Numbered from the stretch's first letter, positions 1 through 11,924 are shown. The stretch: 64,000 nucleotides of DNA from Cavia porcellus (GCF_034190915.1 NW_026947514.1:6903701-6967700), one strand, 5' to 3'. Notes: a model not told the origin generated them from the letters alone. Numbers and translations are program-made.

Positions 1-840
1 ATCTTCCTGATCCTCACACCACCTGCAAAAGGAAAGCCCGAGGCCTCTATCTGGGTCTGCAGGGCTTCACCAACTCCCTCATTCACCCTCCCCACCAGGA
101 CACGTCCCTTAACGTGGAGGATTCCTTACCTGCTTCCCACTCCTCCTCCAGCGTGCCTATCTGCTCCTTCCTGTAAGATGCACAAGTGGCCAGAAAATAA
201 ACTAAGAAGCAAGGGAAGAGGAAAACAAATGAACCTAGCCAAAAAGAGTGCTATGGAAGCTGGGAACCTGGCATGTTCTCTGTCTAACCTCAGTCTGATC
301 ACTTTCCCCTTGCTGATGGTATTTGGATGTAATTTCCCTGGACAAGCAGGCGACCTGCAATTTCCAAAGTGCCTCGTGCATAATCAGCAGTCCAGACATG
401 TCAAGCAATCAGGACCTTCCACGTGCGGGCGAGGGTCGCTCTGCAGACGCGGTGGCTCGCAGCCTCCTGTCCTAGAGAACCACAGTCCCCAGCTTTGAGG
501 CTGAAATCACTGCGCCGGGGTTACCATGGCAGCTCACCCTTGCACATTACCGTTATTATCATTTTGTGTTCCCCTAATACTTTCATTGAAAGATAATCAT
601 GTTATGAATATTAACTTTTATAGGCTGCATTTGTAACTGCTTATGTGTAAAGAAGCGGCATTTTCTGAAGTCAAAATGACACTAATAATTCAGTCAATTT
701 ACTTTTTTCCATCTCCGTGTTTACAGTCGTATTATTTTGTTTCTGCGCGATCTGAATTTTGATATAGTCATCCTGGTAATAAGTCTTTTCGTTCTCCATA
801 TTTAAAGATGCATTTGTCACCTGAACACAGTTGGTTTAAA
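1..840. other. Unique sequence, no gene seen
   Basis: No exon, RNA gene or recognisable repeat was found. The 106-codon open frame from 178 has no recognisable domain. From about 540 to 830 the sequence becomes AT-rich and non-repetitive, with several TAAT/ATTA cores. It could be a weak conserved element, but nothing here shows that directly. Confidence 0.5.
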
Positions 841-844
841 TTTC

Positions 845-1022
845 TATTTTTTATTTATTTGTTTGTTGTTTGTTTGTTGTCTTTTGAGATGGAGTTTCAC
901 TATGCAGTTCAGGCCAACCTTGAATTCACTTTGTAGCCCAGGCTGTCTTGACCTCTCAGTGATCCTCCTGCCTCAGCCTCCCTAGTGCTGGGATTACAGA
1001 TATGTGCCAGCACTGGCCCAGC
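845..1022 (-). repeat. B1/Alu-like SINE (7SL-derived), minus strand
   Basis: Reads on the plus strand as T-rich tail, then TTTTGAGATGGAG, the GTAGCCCAGGCTG segment, CCTCAGCCTCC and GTGCTGGGATTACAG. This is the reverse complement of a 7SL-derived monomer with its A-box and B-box region. The T-rich, TTTG-rich tail at 845-880 is the degenerate poly-A. B1-type SINEs are mobilised by L1. The copy is diverged but nearly full length. Confidence 0.85.
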
Positions 1023-1654
1023 AGGAGTTGGTTTAGATACTCTCATTCAATTAATAGTCACCTGAGTACCTACTAGTTTTCAGGGGCTGATTGTAACAGA
1101 TTTATAGAGGGTAGTAAGGAAAGCTACCAATGAATCACAAATCCACAAACTAGAAATGGTGTCACACATGGAGGTACAGACACATGCAGGGGTTTGGGGG
1201 TCACTTGAATGGGGACAGTGAGTTCTGAAGTTTAGGGAGTACTTGCTGAATTTTAAAATTTGGGGACATGAGGGGTAGGAAAAAATATAAATAAAAGAGA
1301 GACAATCTGTGTAACACTTATCAGATACAGGAGACTTTCACACCCAATAGAGTGGCCACCATTTAAAAAATAACAACAAAGAACTCCACAGAAACATAGA
1401 CACAGACTGAGGAAAACAGGATGCAGAGAACCTGGCACTCTTGCGCAGGGCTTGTAGGAACGTGGAACAGAACAGGTGTGTATGGTAGCTCCTCAAAAAG
1501 TTAAACAAACTCACTGGACAGTCAGCAATGACACCTGAAAATGAAATGTAAAAGCAGGAACTCAAGCAGATACTTGCACACATCTGTCCACAAGAGTATT
1601 TTCCACATAGACAAAGAGGGTGGCAACCTAACTGTCCCTGGATGATTGAACAAA

Positions 1655-1817
1655 CAGATGGACAAACGGATGGATGGATGGATGGATGGATGGATGGATG
1701 GATGGATGGATAGATGGATGGATAGATGGATGGATATATGAATGGGTGGACATACAGATGGATTAATGGATTGATGGATGGACAGATGGATGGATATATG
1801 AATGGGTGGACATACAG

Positions 1818-1853
<36 letters not shown>

Positions 1854-1955
1854 ATGGATGGATGGATGATGGACATATGGATGGAAGAAGAGCTGGCTGG
1901 CTGGATGGATGGATGTACAGACAGACAAATGGACAGATGGATGGATGCATGGATG
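1655..1955. repeat. (TGGA)n microsatellite with internal higher-order repeat
   Basis: About 300 bp of TGGA/TGGATGGA units with scattered substitutions (TAGA, TGGG, CGGA). A longer unit including ATATATGAATGGGTGGAC and CATACAGATGGA occurs twice, at about 1727-1764 and 1787-1824, offset 60 bp. This shows that slippage or unequal exchange copied a mutated block. The long minus-strand open frames rich in His-Pro-Ser-Ile here are translations of the repeat and not genes. Confidence 0.95.
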
Positions 1956-2212
1956 AAGTGTGGCGTAGACCTGCATTGTGCAGTATCATTCAACCTTGGA
2001 AAGAAGAATGTCCAACATGTTCTGCCCTATCTGTGACCTTTGAGGACATTAAGGTAAGGGAAACAAGCCAGGACTAAGGGAAAAGTCCTGCATGGCCCCA
2101 CTTTGTCTGAGGTTTCAGAATCATCACCCTCTCCAAGAGAGAAAGGAGAATGGCAGCTGCCGGCAAGTAGGCAGAGGGAGAATGGAGGGTTCAGGGTCTT
2201 GGTTCGGGAAGA

Positions 2213-2356
2213 GAGCCAGGCACGGAGGTGTACACCTGCTACCCCAGGGTCTGGGAGGCTGAGGTACAAGGGTTGCCAGTTCAAGTCCAGCCTGCACAAC
2301 TTAAGGACACGCTATTTCAAAATTTAAAAAATGCTGAGGATGCAGCTTAGCGACCA
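2213..2356 (+). repeat. Composite B1+ID SINE, diverged
   Basis: Starts GCCAGGCACGGAGGTG, continues through a GGGAGGCTGAGG segment and AGTCCAGCCTG, then an AACTTAAGGACACGCTATTTCAAAA-like linker, followed by GCTGAGGATGCAGCTTAG, the start of an ID-type tRNA-derived half. A 7SL monomer fused to an ID unit is known from several non-murid rodent lineages. The ID half is truncated. Confidence 0.65.
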
Positions 2357-2921
2357 AAATGAAAACGCCCTGTGGATGCAGGGTGGCGATGATTATACCA
2401 CAGATGCGGGTACACTTGAGAATGGTGACTTTCACATTGTGTATTTATCACAATTATAATAACAAAACATGCAGAAAGCCACACCATCCCTCCCAACTCC
2501 AAACCCAATTAGTACAGTCTAACTTCCCACCCATTTTCCAAAACACCTTCTCCCCAGGAACTGCGCTGTTTGTGAGCAGGCTTTATTTGTAAACACAATT
2601 AAAAATCCAACCACAGACTGCCATCACACAAGGAGGAAATGTTCAGGGCTCTGAGACTGAGTGTTGCCATTGCCATTAACGGTAATGAGAGTCCCACGGC
2701 TAAACCTCTGCGCATCACAAGAAAATTTACCCCCTAGAGTTTGCAGATGGAAAAAAAATGATCTTATGTTCAAACAGAAGACAGAAAATAAAGCCAGGAA
2801 TGGTAATCTGACCATGGAGATGCCACAGGGCGAATACCAGGCAATCCAGTGAGGATCGTTTTTGAAGAGAAAACTAAGAGATGTCCTCATCTGGTCCCCA
2901 GAGTTCAGTTATTATTACTTG

Positions 2922-3056
2922 TATATTTTTTTTAGTTTGAAGCAGAATCTCAGTAAAATAAGAAGTTTCCCAGGCTGGGCTCCAGCTTGCAGTTCTCCTG
3001 CCTCAGCCTCCCAGAGTACCAGGATGGCAGGTGCCCAGAACTTTGGCACCAGTTGA
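2922..3056 (-). repeat. B1/Alu-like SINE, diverged, minus strand
   Basis: A T-run is followed by an AATCTCAG segment, CCCAGGCTGGGCTCCAGC, CCTGCCTCAGCCTCCCAGAG and ACCAGGATGGCAGGTGCCC. This is the reverse complement of a 7SL-derived SINE monomer, more diverged than the copy at 845-1022. Confidence 0.65.
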
Positions 3057-4029
3057 GTCTGAGTTACTGGTGGCACTAGGTCAGGAGCCCTGGTGATAGC
3101 TGCAGTATCTGTTTCTTAACATAAAAGATCCTGTAAGGATGGGTGAGAACACAGATGGAACTGCACAGCCCCAGCCATCCAAAAATGCTAAGTCGTTTCC
3201 AGTGACTTTCTGTGGAGGCTTTTATGAGTCCAAGCACATTCTCATAATTAAAGACTCGAAATTCCTAATTCCCTCTTCACTTTGTCTGAATTTCCCCTAG
3301 AGCCTCTGTCCTATTCTGTGTTGTTAAGAAATGTAATCAAATTAACATCAGGAAAAGCAACTTTTAAAAAAGACAATTCTCCCTCCTTTTTCTGCATTTT
3401 TTCTCTCTTCCCAGCTCTCTGTCTCTGTCTCTATCTCTTCTGTCTTTCTGTCTCTCTCCTCTCTCCCTCTATGCAGCTTCCCCACGGTGTTTCATGGAGT
3501 CTCATATGTGTCCTTTTCTACACTGTTCCAATTTCTAGATTCTTCTCTCAGAAAACAGTCTACTCCTTCTGCTTCTTTTTCCATGGATAGTGGATAAAAT
3601 GGCGCCTCCACTCCCAGCACCCCTGAACTTGACTGGGTACATCTTCACCAATGGCTCGGAAGAGCACGCTGTGGGGCCGCCATCTTGCCAATGGACTGGA
3701 TGTGTTAGAGTCAATTCTTGACTTCTTTTCCACAAGTTATGACCAAGGACAGGGGGAAGAGAGAAATTATATAACTTGCTGCATTCACGTGTGAAATAGA
3801 GTGAGAACACAGTTGGCAAAACAATCAAGCAAACAAACCAGCAACCGAGGAACCAACCACAGCATCCTGGCTTTTCTTAGAGCCGTAGTTAAGAAGAGTC
3901 TGAACTCAAGATGCCACCAAGGTCTCTAAGATCACGCTACTCCCATGGCAATACGACACAAAGGCCACATTTGTCTCTTTTCACTCTATGGGCATTTACA
4001 CCAATGGTGCAAATGCTGTCTGTCATGAA
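3057..4029. other. Unique sequence with a short CT-rich tract
   Basis: Holds a (TC)-rich stretch at about 3411-3475 and otherwise no gene or repeat I can name. Open frames of 97-102 codons lie here on both strands, but they are low-complexity or overlap each other and show no domain. Confidence 0.5.
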
Positions 4030-4535
4030 ATCAAGAACGTGCAACACATACACACGATGGAATATTACTTGACTATAAAAGGATGAAGTCCAGCCATTTA
4101 CATCATCATGGATGAATGTAGTGAACATCAGTAAGATAAACCAGGCACAGAAAGTCTGGTGTCACATGATGTCATTTACATGCGAAATTTAAAAAGTTGA
4201 TCTCCTAGAACGAGAGAGTAACAGTGGTCACCAGAGGTTACAGACAATAGGGCAGAGGGAGAGATGATGAAGAGAAGGGGTTGGTGAAGAGGTCCCAAGT
4301 TACAGCAAAAAAGAAAGAAAGAGTTCTGGTGTGCTGTCATGCAGTAGGTTCCCCAGAACTAGTAATAATGCATATTTCAAGAAACTAGAAAAAAAATCCT
4401 TGAATGTTATTGCCTGAAAAAAAATGATTGAAGTGATGGAAAATGTCTGAACAGATAGATATACTAATGAACCGGCTTTGATCATAGTGCAATGTGTACA
4501 TGCATTGAAATCTCGCCCTGAGCTCTGTACTCATA
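4030..4535 (+). mobile_element. L1 3'-end fragment (old L1 subfamily)
   Basis: Contains the L1 ORF2-tail/3'UTR signature: GATGGAATATTACTTGACTA, an ATCATGGATGAA segment, a GTCACATGATGTCATTTACATG region, AGTGGTCACCAGAGG, and later GAAGTGATGGA and GCTTTGATCATAGTGCAATG. Frames are broken throughout. It is a 5'-truncated, long-dead copy. The exact subfamily is not determined. Confidence 0.7.
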
Positions 4536-4599
4536 CAAGGCACAGCTACTGAACTGAGGCAGCCGCACACACTCTCCTGTTTCCAGAAGGTTCTTCAGC

Positions 4600-5179
4600 A
4601 TCATGCACCTGAAGTTAAAGCAAGGCCACTTTTGTTTAAGCATGTCCATGATGAAGTGGTAGTGACCATCGGTTCCATTATTTCCGGACCCTTCTAGGCA
4701 CTTATTTCTGATGTTCAGTGTGACGAAATTGGAAGAAACTCAGGCGGTGATTCTGGTTTACTAGTGCAAGACACTTGTCTAATGGAACACAAGTGTGAAA
4801 CCCACTTGAGTTTCCAGCTGAGCTAGCCAACTTTTTCACACAACAAAAGTTTCACTTATGAGTTACTGAAGGAGAAACAATGAGCATCCAGAGCTGCTTA
4901 CTTGGAGTTATTTTTCAAACCAAGTAATCTCGGAATGGAAAAGAAACAACCACCAACAGATTTCAAGTTAAAATCAGTATCTACCAATGTGAGTTTGATG
5001 GATCACCAATACTTGCAAAATTCTCTGATGTGATTGCTGATAGCTTAGTAATGTATTTTTTTAAATATTCTATAATTAACTGTATAAACATCTGGAAGGT
5101 AAGTGTCATTCAGTGACTCAGTATTTACCAAAAGGCCAGTGTATGTTATTCATTCTATTCAAACTCTGACAGACCAGTG
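4600..5179. other. Possible unidentified ancient repeat, otherwise unique AT-rich sequence
   Basis: The block around 4640-5170 has the texture of an old dispersed element (fragments such as TTTCACTTATGAGTTACTGA and TTTCAAGTTAAAATCAGTATC), but I cannot name a family. No open frame or RNA gene is seen. Confidence 0.3.
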
Positions 5180-5420
5180 TTGTATCAAAGAAAAATACCA
5201 AAGATCATCTTAATAGGTTATTTTCATTTTTAAAATATGCCACAAGTGAAAAAAAAATTGGGAAAATCCAAATACGGTCTGTAGTTTAGTCCAAAGTCAG
5301 TTTCTTAGATTTGATCAGTGTGCCATGGTTGCGTAAGGGGTGACTCCCAAAGGAAGCCAACTGAAAGATACCAGGGACTCTTGTTCAGTGGTCCCTTGGT
5401 TTGCTGCCTTGTTTTATTAT
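5180..5420 (+). mobile_element. Probable old L1 3'-UTR fragment
   Basis: A segment reading AAATCCAAATACGGTCTGT, AGTTTAGTCC, GATTTGATCAGTGTGCCATGG and TTGCGTAAGG resembles the 3' tail of old mammalian L1 subfamilies as I remember them. There is no coding content. A repeat-library search would settle the family. Confidence 0.4.
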
Positions 5421-6449
5421 TTTGGGGGATATGACTGTGTTTTTGTTGCAGTAGAGAAGATGGTTATGGTCGTGTATAGCACCTGATGCAAAACAAAAGC
5501 AAATTTTGGCAGAAAGCTTTCATCTGAGAACTGAACTGTTTGCAAACAGCACCATTTGTATGCTGAGATATTACTGTACCCTCCTCACAACTCTCCCGTC
5601 AATCTACAGAGCACTGCAAGTACGAAGTTTAAAGAACCGCAATGACGAGACAGCCATGGATCCCACTTCCTCCCGAGGAAACAGTCCAGAGCTCCCTGGA
5701 GAATCCCACTGGCCTACCACTCCATTCCAACCTAACTTGTCTTCTGCCCCCCAGTCCTTTCACATGTCCTCTTGCTGACCTCCTTCCCTCTCTGGAACCT
5801 GCCCCTATCCTAGGCTCCTGCCCTAGCAATTGGCTTGACCTGGCACACTCGCCTCAAGGATCTCCTTCTTCCTGCTCATTACCTGCCTTCAATTAGTTGA
5901 AAGACATCTTGGTGGGGTCCATGCTTGTACCCACACTGCCTGGAACCTGGGCTCAGCAGACTGTCCCCGGATACGTTTGCCCACACTATTCCCAGCATTC
6001 AGCTTGCCTTGGGTAGTGTCAACTTGCCTCTGAATTGAGAGCTCATCAAGGGGTGGGAGATGTAAACACTTCCCTGCAGAGGAAACAGAGGCAAAAGATT
6101 CAGAATAGCTCCCTAGAGCTGGGACTAAAAACTGAGTCTCTTCCTTCAGCCCGGGCATGGCTGTGAGGGTCCCTGCTCCATCCCGTGGCTCTTTGAGTCT
6201 GAAAAGGCTGAGGTTCAAAACTAAATGCACAGTCAAGGCAATAAGTAAGCCAAGTTGAAAGCTATGAAAGATTTAGGAAGGTTCTCTTCCAAGCACCTTC
6301 AAAATTCCCAGAGGGCTTTTCTCATGCGCTAGGTACCATAATGAAAAAAGACCCCTGCATGATAAGAGACACACCAGTAAAGACAGCTATTAAAGCAAGA
6401 ATGATTGATTTCCTACTATTCCAAGGTAGTGCTCTCCAACGCCAGCCAC
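5421..6449. other. Unique sequence, no gene seen
   Basis: Open frames of 84-115 codons overlap on both strands at 5506-6236 in a moderately GC-rich stretch, with no domain, splice or repeat signature. I see nothing else supportable. Confidence 0.5.
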
Positions 6450-6560
6450 AGCCACCTCTCAAGGCAACCTCCCTAATTTGCATAGGTAATTGACAGCTTG
6501 TTAACAGCTCATTAAGAGCACTGAAAACCATGTGACAACCACAAACAGGCCGCCTAAATG
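6450..6560. promoter_or_regulatory. Candidate conserved non-coding block (octamer plus homeodomain cores)
   Basis: A repeat-free stretch with a perfect octamer ATTTGCAT at 6476-6483, immediately followed by GGTAATTGACAG (a TAATT core and a TGACAG MEIS/PBX-like site) and CTCATTAAGAGC. Clustering of POU, homeobox and TALE-type cores is typical of developmental enhancers. Conservation cannot be tested from one sequence. Confidence 0.3.
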
Positions 6561-7544
6561 GACAGAATCTGTGAATTGCTGAGCCTTGAGAACTCAATCA
6601 GATCTCAGGCTACCGGTCAGAAAAAGAGTGACAAAACAGGGATATCAAACAACTCTCTAAAAAAGATTAAAAATGAGAACTTTACCCAGCAATCCCATCG
6701 TCCAAGAGTAATAAAGCCAAACCTAGCCAGGACAGTTTTCAGGACTCAGGTCTAATCGACGTGATGATACGCATTCCGGTTTCAACGACAGACCATTTTC
6801 CGTTTCTAAAAACACCCATTAAGCTGCCTATGCAGTTTTAAACTGTATTCTTAAAATTCACCTTTTTCATGAACACCAGTCATTTAGACACCGCCATCTA
6901 ATATTCTGCAAGTGAGAAAAATGTAAAGTATAATTTGATTTTAGCCTATAAAAAGGGGATAAGTTTCCTGATTTGCACACAGTTACTATCGGTAAATTTG
7001 GAGGCTGTGGGTTTTTTTAAAGAACATTTGAACATAAATAGTGCAAATAATTGTTCCATCAGCAAATCTCTTCTGAGCATCAGCTGCCCATGCAGCACCC
7101 GTTGTTGGCCAACTGTTCCCACCGGATGGGATAACAAGTTTTAAAGCTTGTGAGCTTCCATGGACAGTGCTCTGGACCCAAGCCAGTGTCACCTGTGACC
7201 AAGCAAGGGCACAGTGTATGATGCCACAGCACCTGCGGTTCTTATTTACTCTCTTCCTGCCTGGGCCTCCTGTAGGCAAGTGGGCAGTAGGTATGGACTG
7301 AGGTTAAGGAGCAGGAGACACTGCCCCTGGTCCAGTCCTTGAGGTTCCATAACCACGCTTGTGTGTGCAGTCAGAGAAGTCCACCATGTTTGCCAGCACT
7401 GGTCTGCATGCCCAGCCCCTGCCTTCCCTTTCAGGGCCTTTTGCTTCATCCAATCAGATTCTGCCCAAGGGACTCTGCCCACACAGTGATGTCAACTGGG
7501 TGGAAGATCAGGAAGTTAGGACATAGGGAGATCCCAAGGGGGCA
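6561..7544. other. Unique sequence, no gene seen
   Basis: No repeat or gene recognised. Several 60-98-codon open frames overlap on both strands at 6935-7635 with no domain, which is as expected by chance. Confidence 0.5.
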
Positions 7545-7655
7545 ACAAGGACTTTGGCTTCATCACTCTCCAGCAAGGGGATCCACCCTGGGCAAGATAC
7601 TTAACCTACTAAGGCTTCCGCACCTTCCCCTGTAAAATCAGAGAGAAGAGACTAT
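7545..7655 (+). repeat. MIR SINE fragment
   Basis: TTTGGCTTCATCACT, CTGGGCAAGATACTTAACC and CTTCCGCACCTTCCCCTGTAAAAT follow the order of the MIR core and its downstream part (last segments equivalent to the 'acttaacct...cttcctcatctgtaaaat' region). Strongly diverged, as expected of this ancient family. Confidence 0.5.
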
Positions 7656-8509
7656 ATAGAAATATGAGGGATGCCATCTACTTAGAAAGCTTGGGAGTGC
7701 CTGTTGCTATCAAGCCTCAAGACAAGATGAGGAATGAGAAACAATTACGATGTCGAAGACCTTGATGTGCAGTCCATCCTGGAGACACCAGCTGCTTGGT
7801 TCCTTGGGTTGAAAGTTTACCCAAGGAGCATCCACCTGGCAATGAAACAGGGCTATATATGGGGACATGAGGGAAGTGGACTACAGTGTCTAAACCAGAA
7901 ATTTGACCCCTAGTGTCTAAACTAGAAATTCAAAGAGATGCACAGCTCTTGTAGAAACTGTAGCTGAGAGTCTACATCATAGCAAGAGCTTGGAGACACA
8001 CACACACACACCCTGAGACAGCTTCCCTGTGTCATTCTGCTGCCTTTTCTCCTTAGACTTTTCCAGTTTTGAACTAAGCCTGTCCACCAACAACAGTGTT
8101 TGAAGGTGGTACAATTCATGCAGTAATAATAGCAATAGCCCAAATATCAAAAGTGGTTTTTTATTATTATTTTAAATTCACAACAAAGAGAATTTCTACC
8201 CAAGTTCACTAGGAGACATACTATGTTTGGCCTTGTAGGTATTGTCTTGAAGATTTTTTCTTACTTACTTGCATTCATCTAAAAACTGAAAGATGCCACA
8301 AAAATAATTGCAAACCATTTTCTCTGAGATACAGGAAGACGAGGCTGTGTCCTTGCATGGTTACAATCCACTGGCGTCGGAAGGGCTTGGTCACAGGACT
8401 TGGCCAGCATCCCCCATGGAGCTCACCCAGGCAGCTGCATTTGAGAACTTCAAAGGCTAGCTACTGTGTGCAGCTCCTGAACTGTTGAGTCCTCCGCCAG
8501 TTTAAAAGT
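7656..8509. other. Unique sequence with a small local duplication
   Basis: Two neighbouring copies of a GTGTCTAAAC-AGAAATT unit lie at about 7888-7930. A short CA tract lies at about 7997-8012. No gene is supported. Confidence 0.5.
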
Positions 8510-8620
8510 CAGCCTCAGCACGACTACTTCACAGAGGAGGAAAACGAGGTATGAGGAGTCTAGGGAACTTTCCCAAGATCGCTCAGCCCACAAGGCATGG
8601 ACAAAGGAGAAAATCCTGGG
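8510..8620 (-). repeat. Probable MIR fragment, minus strand
   Basis: CAGAGGAGGAAAACGAGG followed by GGGAACTTTCCCAAGATC and GCTCAGCCCACAAGGCATGG matches the reverse-complement layout of MIR (gaggaaactgagg ... aacttgcccaaggtca ... gctagtaagtgg). Confidence 0.45.
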
Positions 8621-9124
8621 AACCGAAGTACTGCCTGGGAAGGAGCAGGAGTGTTTCTATTCTGTCACAAGCTCTTTCCATCTTTGTTCTGTTGATGCTG
8701 CTCTGCTCGTCTCTGAAGCTCTTTAACGAGTTTAGTAAATGACCCTCAGCATAAGACAAAGCATGAGCTGCTTTACCTCCCTCCCCTCCCCTCTCAATGT
8801 GGTTTTGTTTTTTCAGATGCAGCAGGTTCCTCTCAGGGCCTCAGTACTGCATCCTTAGAGAGCTTCTACAGACCAGGATGCAACCAACGATTCTCAGAGA
8901 GGATCTTTATCTTCTGTTAAAATACATTAGTGACTAAATTAAACCAGCATCTCAAACAAGAAAGCCAAAGAGAGAGCTGTGAAAAAAAATCAAGAGAAAC
9001 AGCTGAATGGGATAGCCAGAGACTGTGTCCAGGCAGCCACACAGCCTCTGCAGAGTGAGCCACGTGACACAGAAGCTGGAAGACCTGAGTTCAATCTGAG
9101 ACCAGCCTGAGTGTACACCAGGAT

Positions 9125-9335
9125 CTGGGTAGAAATGCTAATTCCTGGACCCCGTTCCCGATATACAGCAGGAACCTCCGAGGAGGTAGGGCCCAGCAAC
9201 CAGCATCTCAGTGACCTAGCCAGCGGATGACCAAGCACACCGATGTTCCAGAATCTCTGGCCGCACACGGAGATCCCTTGGGGAACTTTGAAAATCACAG
9301 TTGCCTGAATTAGCAAAAATAGAGGATGCCCAGTT
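9125..9335 (+). mobile_element. MER5-like hAT-Charlie DNA transposon remnant
   Basis: The run AAATGCTAATTCCTGGACCC, AACCTCCGAGGAGGTAGGGC and CCAGCAACCAGCATCTC parallels the MER5 core (aatgcaaattctcaggccc ... ctctgggggtggggc ... ccagcaatctg). MER5 elements are short non-autonomous transposons without genes. The ends are not resolved. Confidence 0.5.
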
Positions 9336-11374
9336 AAATTTGATTTTGAGATAAATGACTAATAATTTTCGTGTGACTTTGATCCAACATTTTTTCTTTA
9401 ATCCAGGACCCTGAATCCAGTTGTGCCCTTAGGGATTCTCACTGCTTTGTCCTGATAGTGGCCTGTGCCTTGGGGTAGTATAGCTGCTGGGCAGCCAAGA
9501 TTTGAAAAGCTAGCCTGGGTGGCTAGCTTCTCTCACTAGGGGGCTGTCTATGGTCCCTGTCCTACGGGTCCCTGGTCTGAGTGAGGGACAAGGTGGCAAC
9601 AGAGATAAATCAGTCTTACTGTGCTGGAAGAGCTGGTGATTGTGAACACAGCCTTGGACCAGCAAATATGGAATCTCTGATGAAGACAGGTCATGGTTTC
9701 TTTAATTCTGAAGCTATGTACACATTTCTAGGGCACAGGGGACAAACCCTGCACCTCAATGTCTAAGAATCAAAGGTTCCCAGATGTGAGCCGCAGAGTA
9801 TCCAGATTAGAAGAGAGGACTCTTCGGGGGGGAAGAAGTGAACAGCCCTCAGCAGCTCTGCACCTTGGAATTTGGGACTTTGGTTTTGGTTTGTTTCCCC
9901 GATGTTAAGTTTTTTGGGAACCTGAGTTCATGAATCAAGTTGGCGTGAATGGTTCAGAAATCCAGATTCTCTTGATTGCTTTTACCACTCTCATGATGCT
10001 TCTTCCCAAAGGCACAGTGCTCCTAGAGGGCAGGAAAGCAAAGCCTAGAGGGCAGGAGATGCTCAGGAAACCAAAGGGCTCGGCGTGTTCCCAGAGGAGA
10101 ACCAGCTGCTTTGCACGAGGCCTCCTCACCTGTCAGCCCCTCCAGGAGCCAGAATTTAGTGCAAGGCAAAGGCTCTCTTTCCCTGGGTCATGAACCCAAC
10201 CACGCAAACTGCTCGGTTTAAGGGTATCAAGAGCTGATTCTCTGCTCAAGGTGGAACGTTTTGTCACTCAGCACAGCAGTCTGCACCATGTGAGACTGGA
10301 GAATCAAAATTCCAGCCTGGAACAATCACAGCAGGGTTTTAACAGTTGAATTCAGGAAAACTGGTGGGACCAGGGGCCTTTTTATATATGAGGCCCTATT
10401 AATAGCTTGGATCTTTTATCTTTTAATTATCTGTGTTCTATTCCTTATAACCTCTCCTTTCATTCCTTTAAACACAGCTGTATTTATTGGTCATCCAGTC
10501 AAGAGTATTCTGTTATTTCTACTCTTGCAATACCCAGTCTCTGGCTTGCTCTGTCCGCTAACTTTCCTTCTGCTTCTTCTTTCCCAGGGGAGTTCCTATT
10601 TTTTTTTTTTTACTGAGTTTATTCTTCCACAGAGGTTTGGTTTGGTTTTGAACCTCTGAGAGTCTCTCGGGGCTCACTCTGAGAATCTGGTCCTAAAGTG
10701 TTGCTTTCTCCTTTTCCCTGTAGAGAACTCAGACCCGTACTTTGTTCTTTTGACTTAGGAAGCCTCCACTCCAAGTGCAATGTACACTTGACACATCTCG
10801 TTCAAGCTTAAGCCTTTCATTTCTCAAGAGAGACCTCTTCCTCAGAGGCGAGGTCAGCGGCCAGTTTTCCTGCAGCGTCTACCAGTGTTTCAGATCTTTC
10901 GAAGATGTGTGTTTGGGCACACACCATTCTGGTTTCACCACATACAGCTTCGAACCTACAGCTTCATTCCCATAAAACGCCACCCTTCAGAGATGCCGTG
11001 CTTCCAGCACACTGGTTCACTTCAAGCAGCTGGCTTCCTTTTGAGCTCACCTGTGTACCTTCATAGGCTACATTTGCCAGAATTTCCATGTATTTGTACC
11101 AAGATGTGTGCTTGCTCAGTCTGCCTGTTGTTCAAACTGGAAACATGGAAGTTATTCTTGCAGCAAAAAAGCCAGAGGATGACCTCTTCCCAGCCCACTC
11201 AGGAATACTCCACAAGAAAACAAAGGATTTAAAGGGAGAGTTTGGGGTTTGATCAGTAAGATTTAAAAAACTCTGGCCATGCTTTTGCAGAGCTGTTTAA
11301 AAAGCAAGACACATCCTAAAGCAAGAATAAGGTAACTCCAACTGGCCCTTGGTATTTTTGTAAGTATAATCGTG
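9336..11374. other. Unique sequence, no gene seen
   Basis: About 2 kb without a recognisable repeat. A 115-codon open frame at 10885-11232 and an 87-codon frame at 9930-10193 were examined: no domain, no good splice context. A poly-T run lies at about 10599-10610. Confidence 0.45.
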
Positions 11375-11870
11375 GCAACTGATCAACAGGTATTGCTGAG
11401 CGACAAACTAACTCAAAACTTTGTGGCTTAAAACAATAATCATCTATTTTTCTTTTTTAATTTTTATTTTTATTTGTACATGTGCAGTGCATCATGACTA
11501 TACACATTGTGGGAAGTTGGTGCATGGACATATCACATCTCAATTCTTTTAAGCCCCTCTTTTCCTCTCTCCTCATCATGAATTTTTAGTTAGAAATTTG
11601 GATAGGGCTCAGCTCGCCAACTCTTCTGCTCTGCTAATACTAACAGAGCTCACTCGGTGGCATCCAGTTGGTGGAGGAGCTGGGCAGGACCCCAGGTGGC
11701 ACTGGTCACACACTGGTCACTCGCTGTCTGGGGATCATAGCTGAGACTGTTGACCAGAACGCTAGCATGTGACCCCTCTGTATTGGGAGTGCAGGAGAGT
11801 CAGACTTCTGACATGTTCAGGCTCTCAAGAGGAAGTTCCATCAGACAGAAAGTGACAGGGGTATCCTTGG
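11375..11870 (+). mobile_element. Ancient interspersed repeat (family uncertain), interrupted
   Basis: Left part carries the TTTGTGGCTTAAAACAATAA signature and right part the GGGCTCAGCTC, TCACTCGGTGGCATCCAGTT and GACTGTTGACCAGAAC segments of a common mammalian repeat that I recognise by sequence but cannot name with certainty. The two halves are separated by about 130 bp (11445-11580) of different sequence. Confidence 0.5.
11445..11580 (-). mobile_element. Insert inside the older repeat, possibly an L1 3'-UTR in minus orientation
   Basis: Begins with a T-rich tract (TTTTTAATTTTTATTTTTA) followed by GTACATGTGCAGTGCATCATG, the layout of a minus-strand 5'-truncated retrotransposon beginning with its poly-A tail. 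It splits the flanking old repeat, so it is the younger of the two. The L1 assignment is tentative. Confidence 0.35.
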
Positions 11871-11924
11871 ACAGGAAGAGGATCTATGACATTGCTAATC
11901 TGATACTGTGAAGCAGGGTGCATG

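Noticed and set aside
1338..1993. Long minus-strand open frames rich in His-Pro-Ser-Ile
   Set aside because: They are translations of the TGGA microsatellite and have no protein-like composition.
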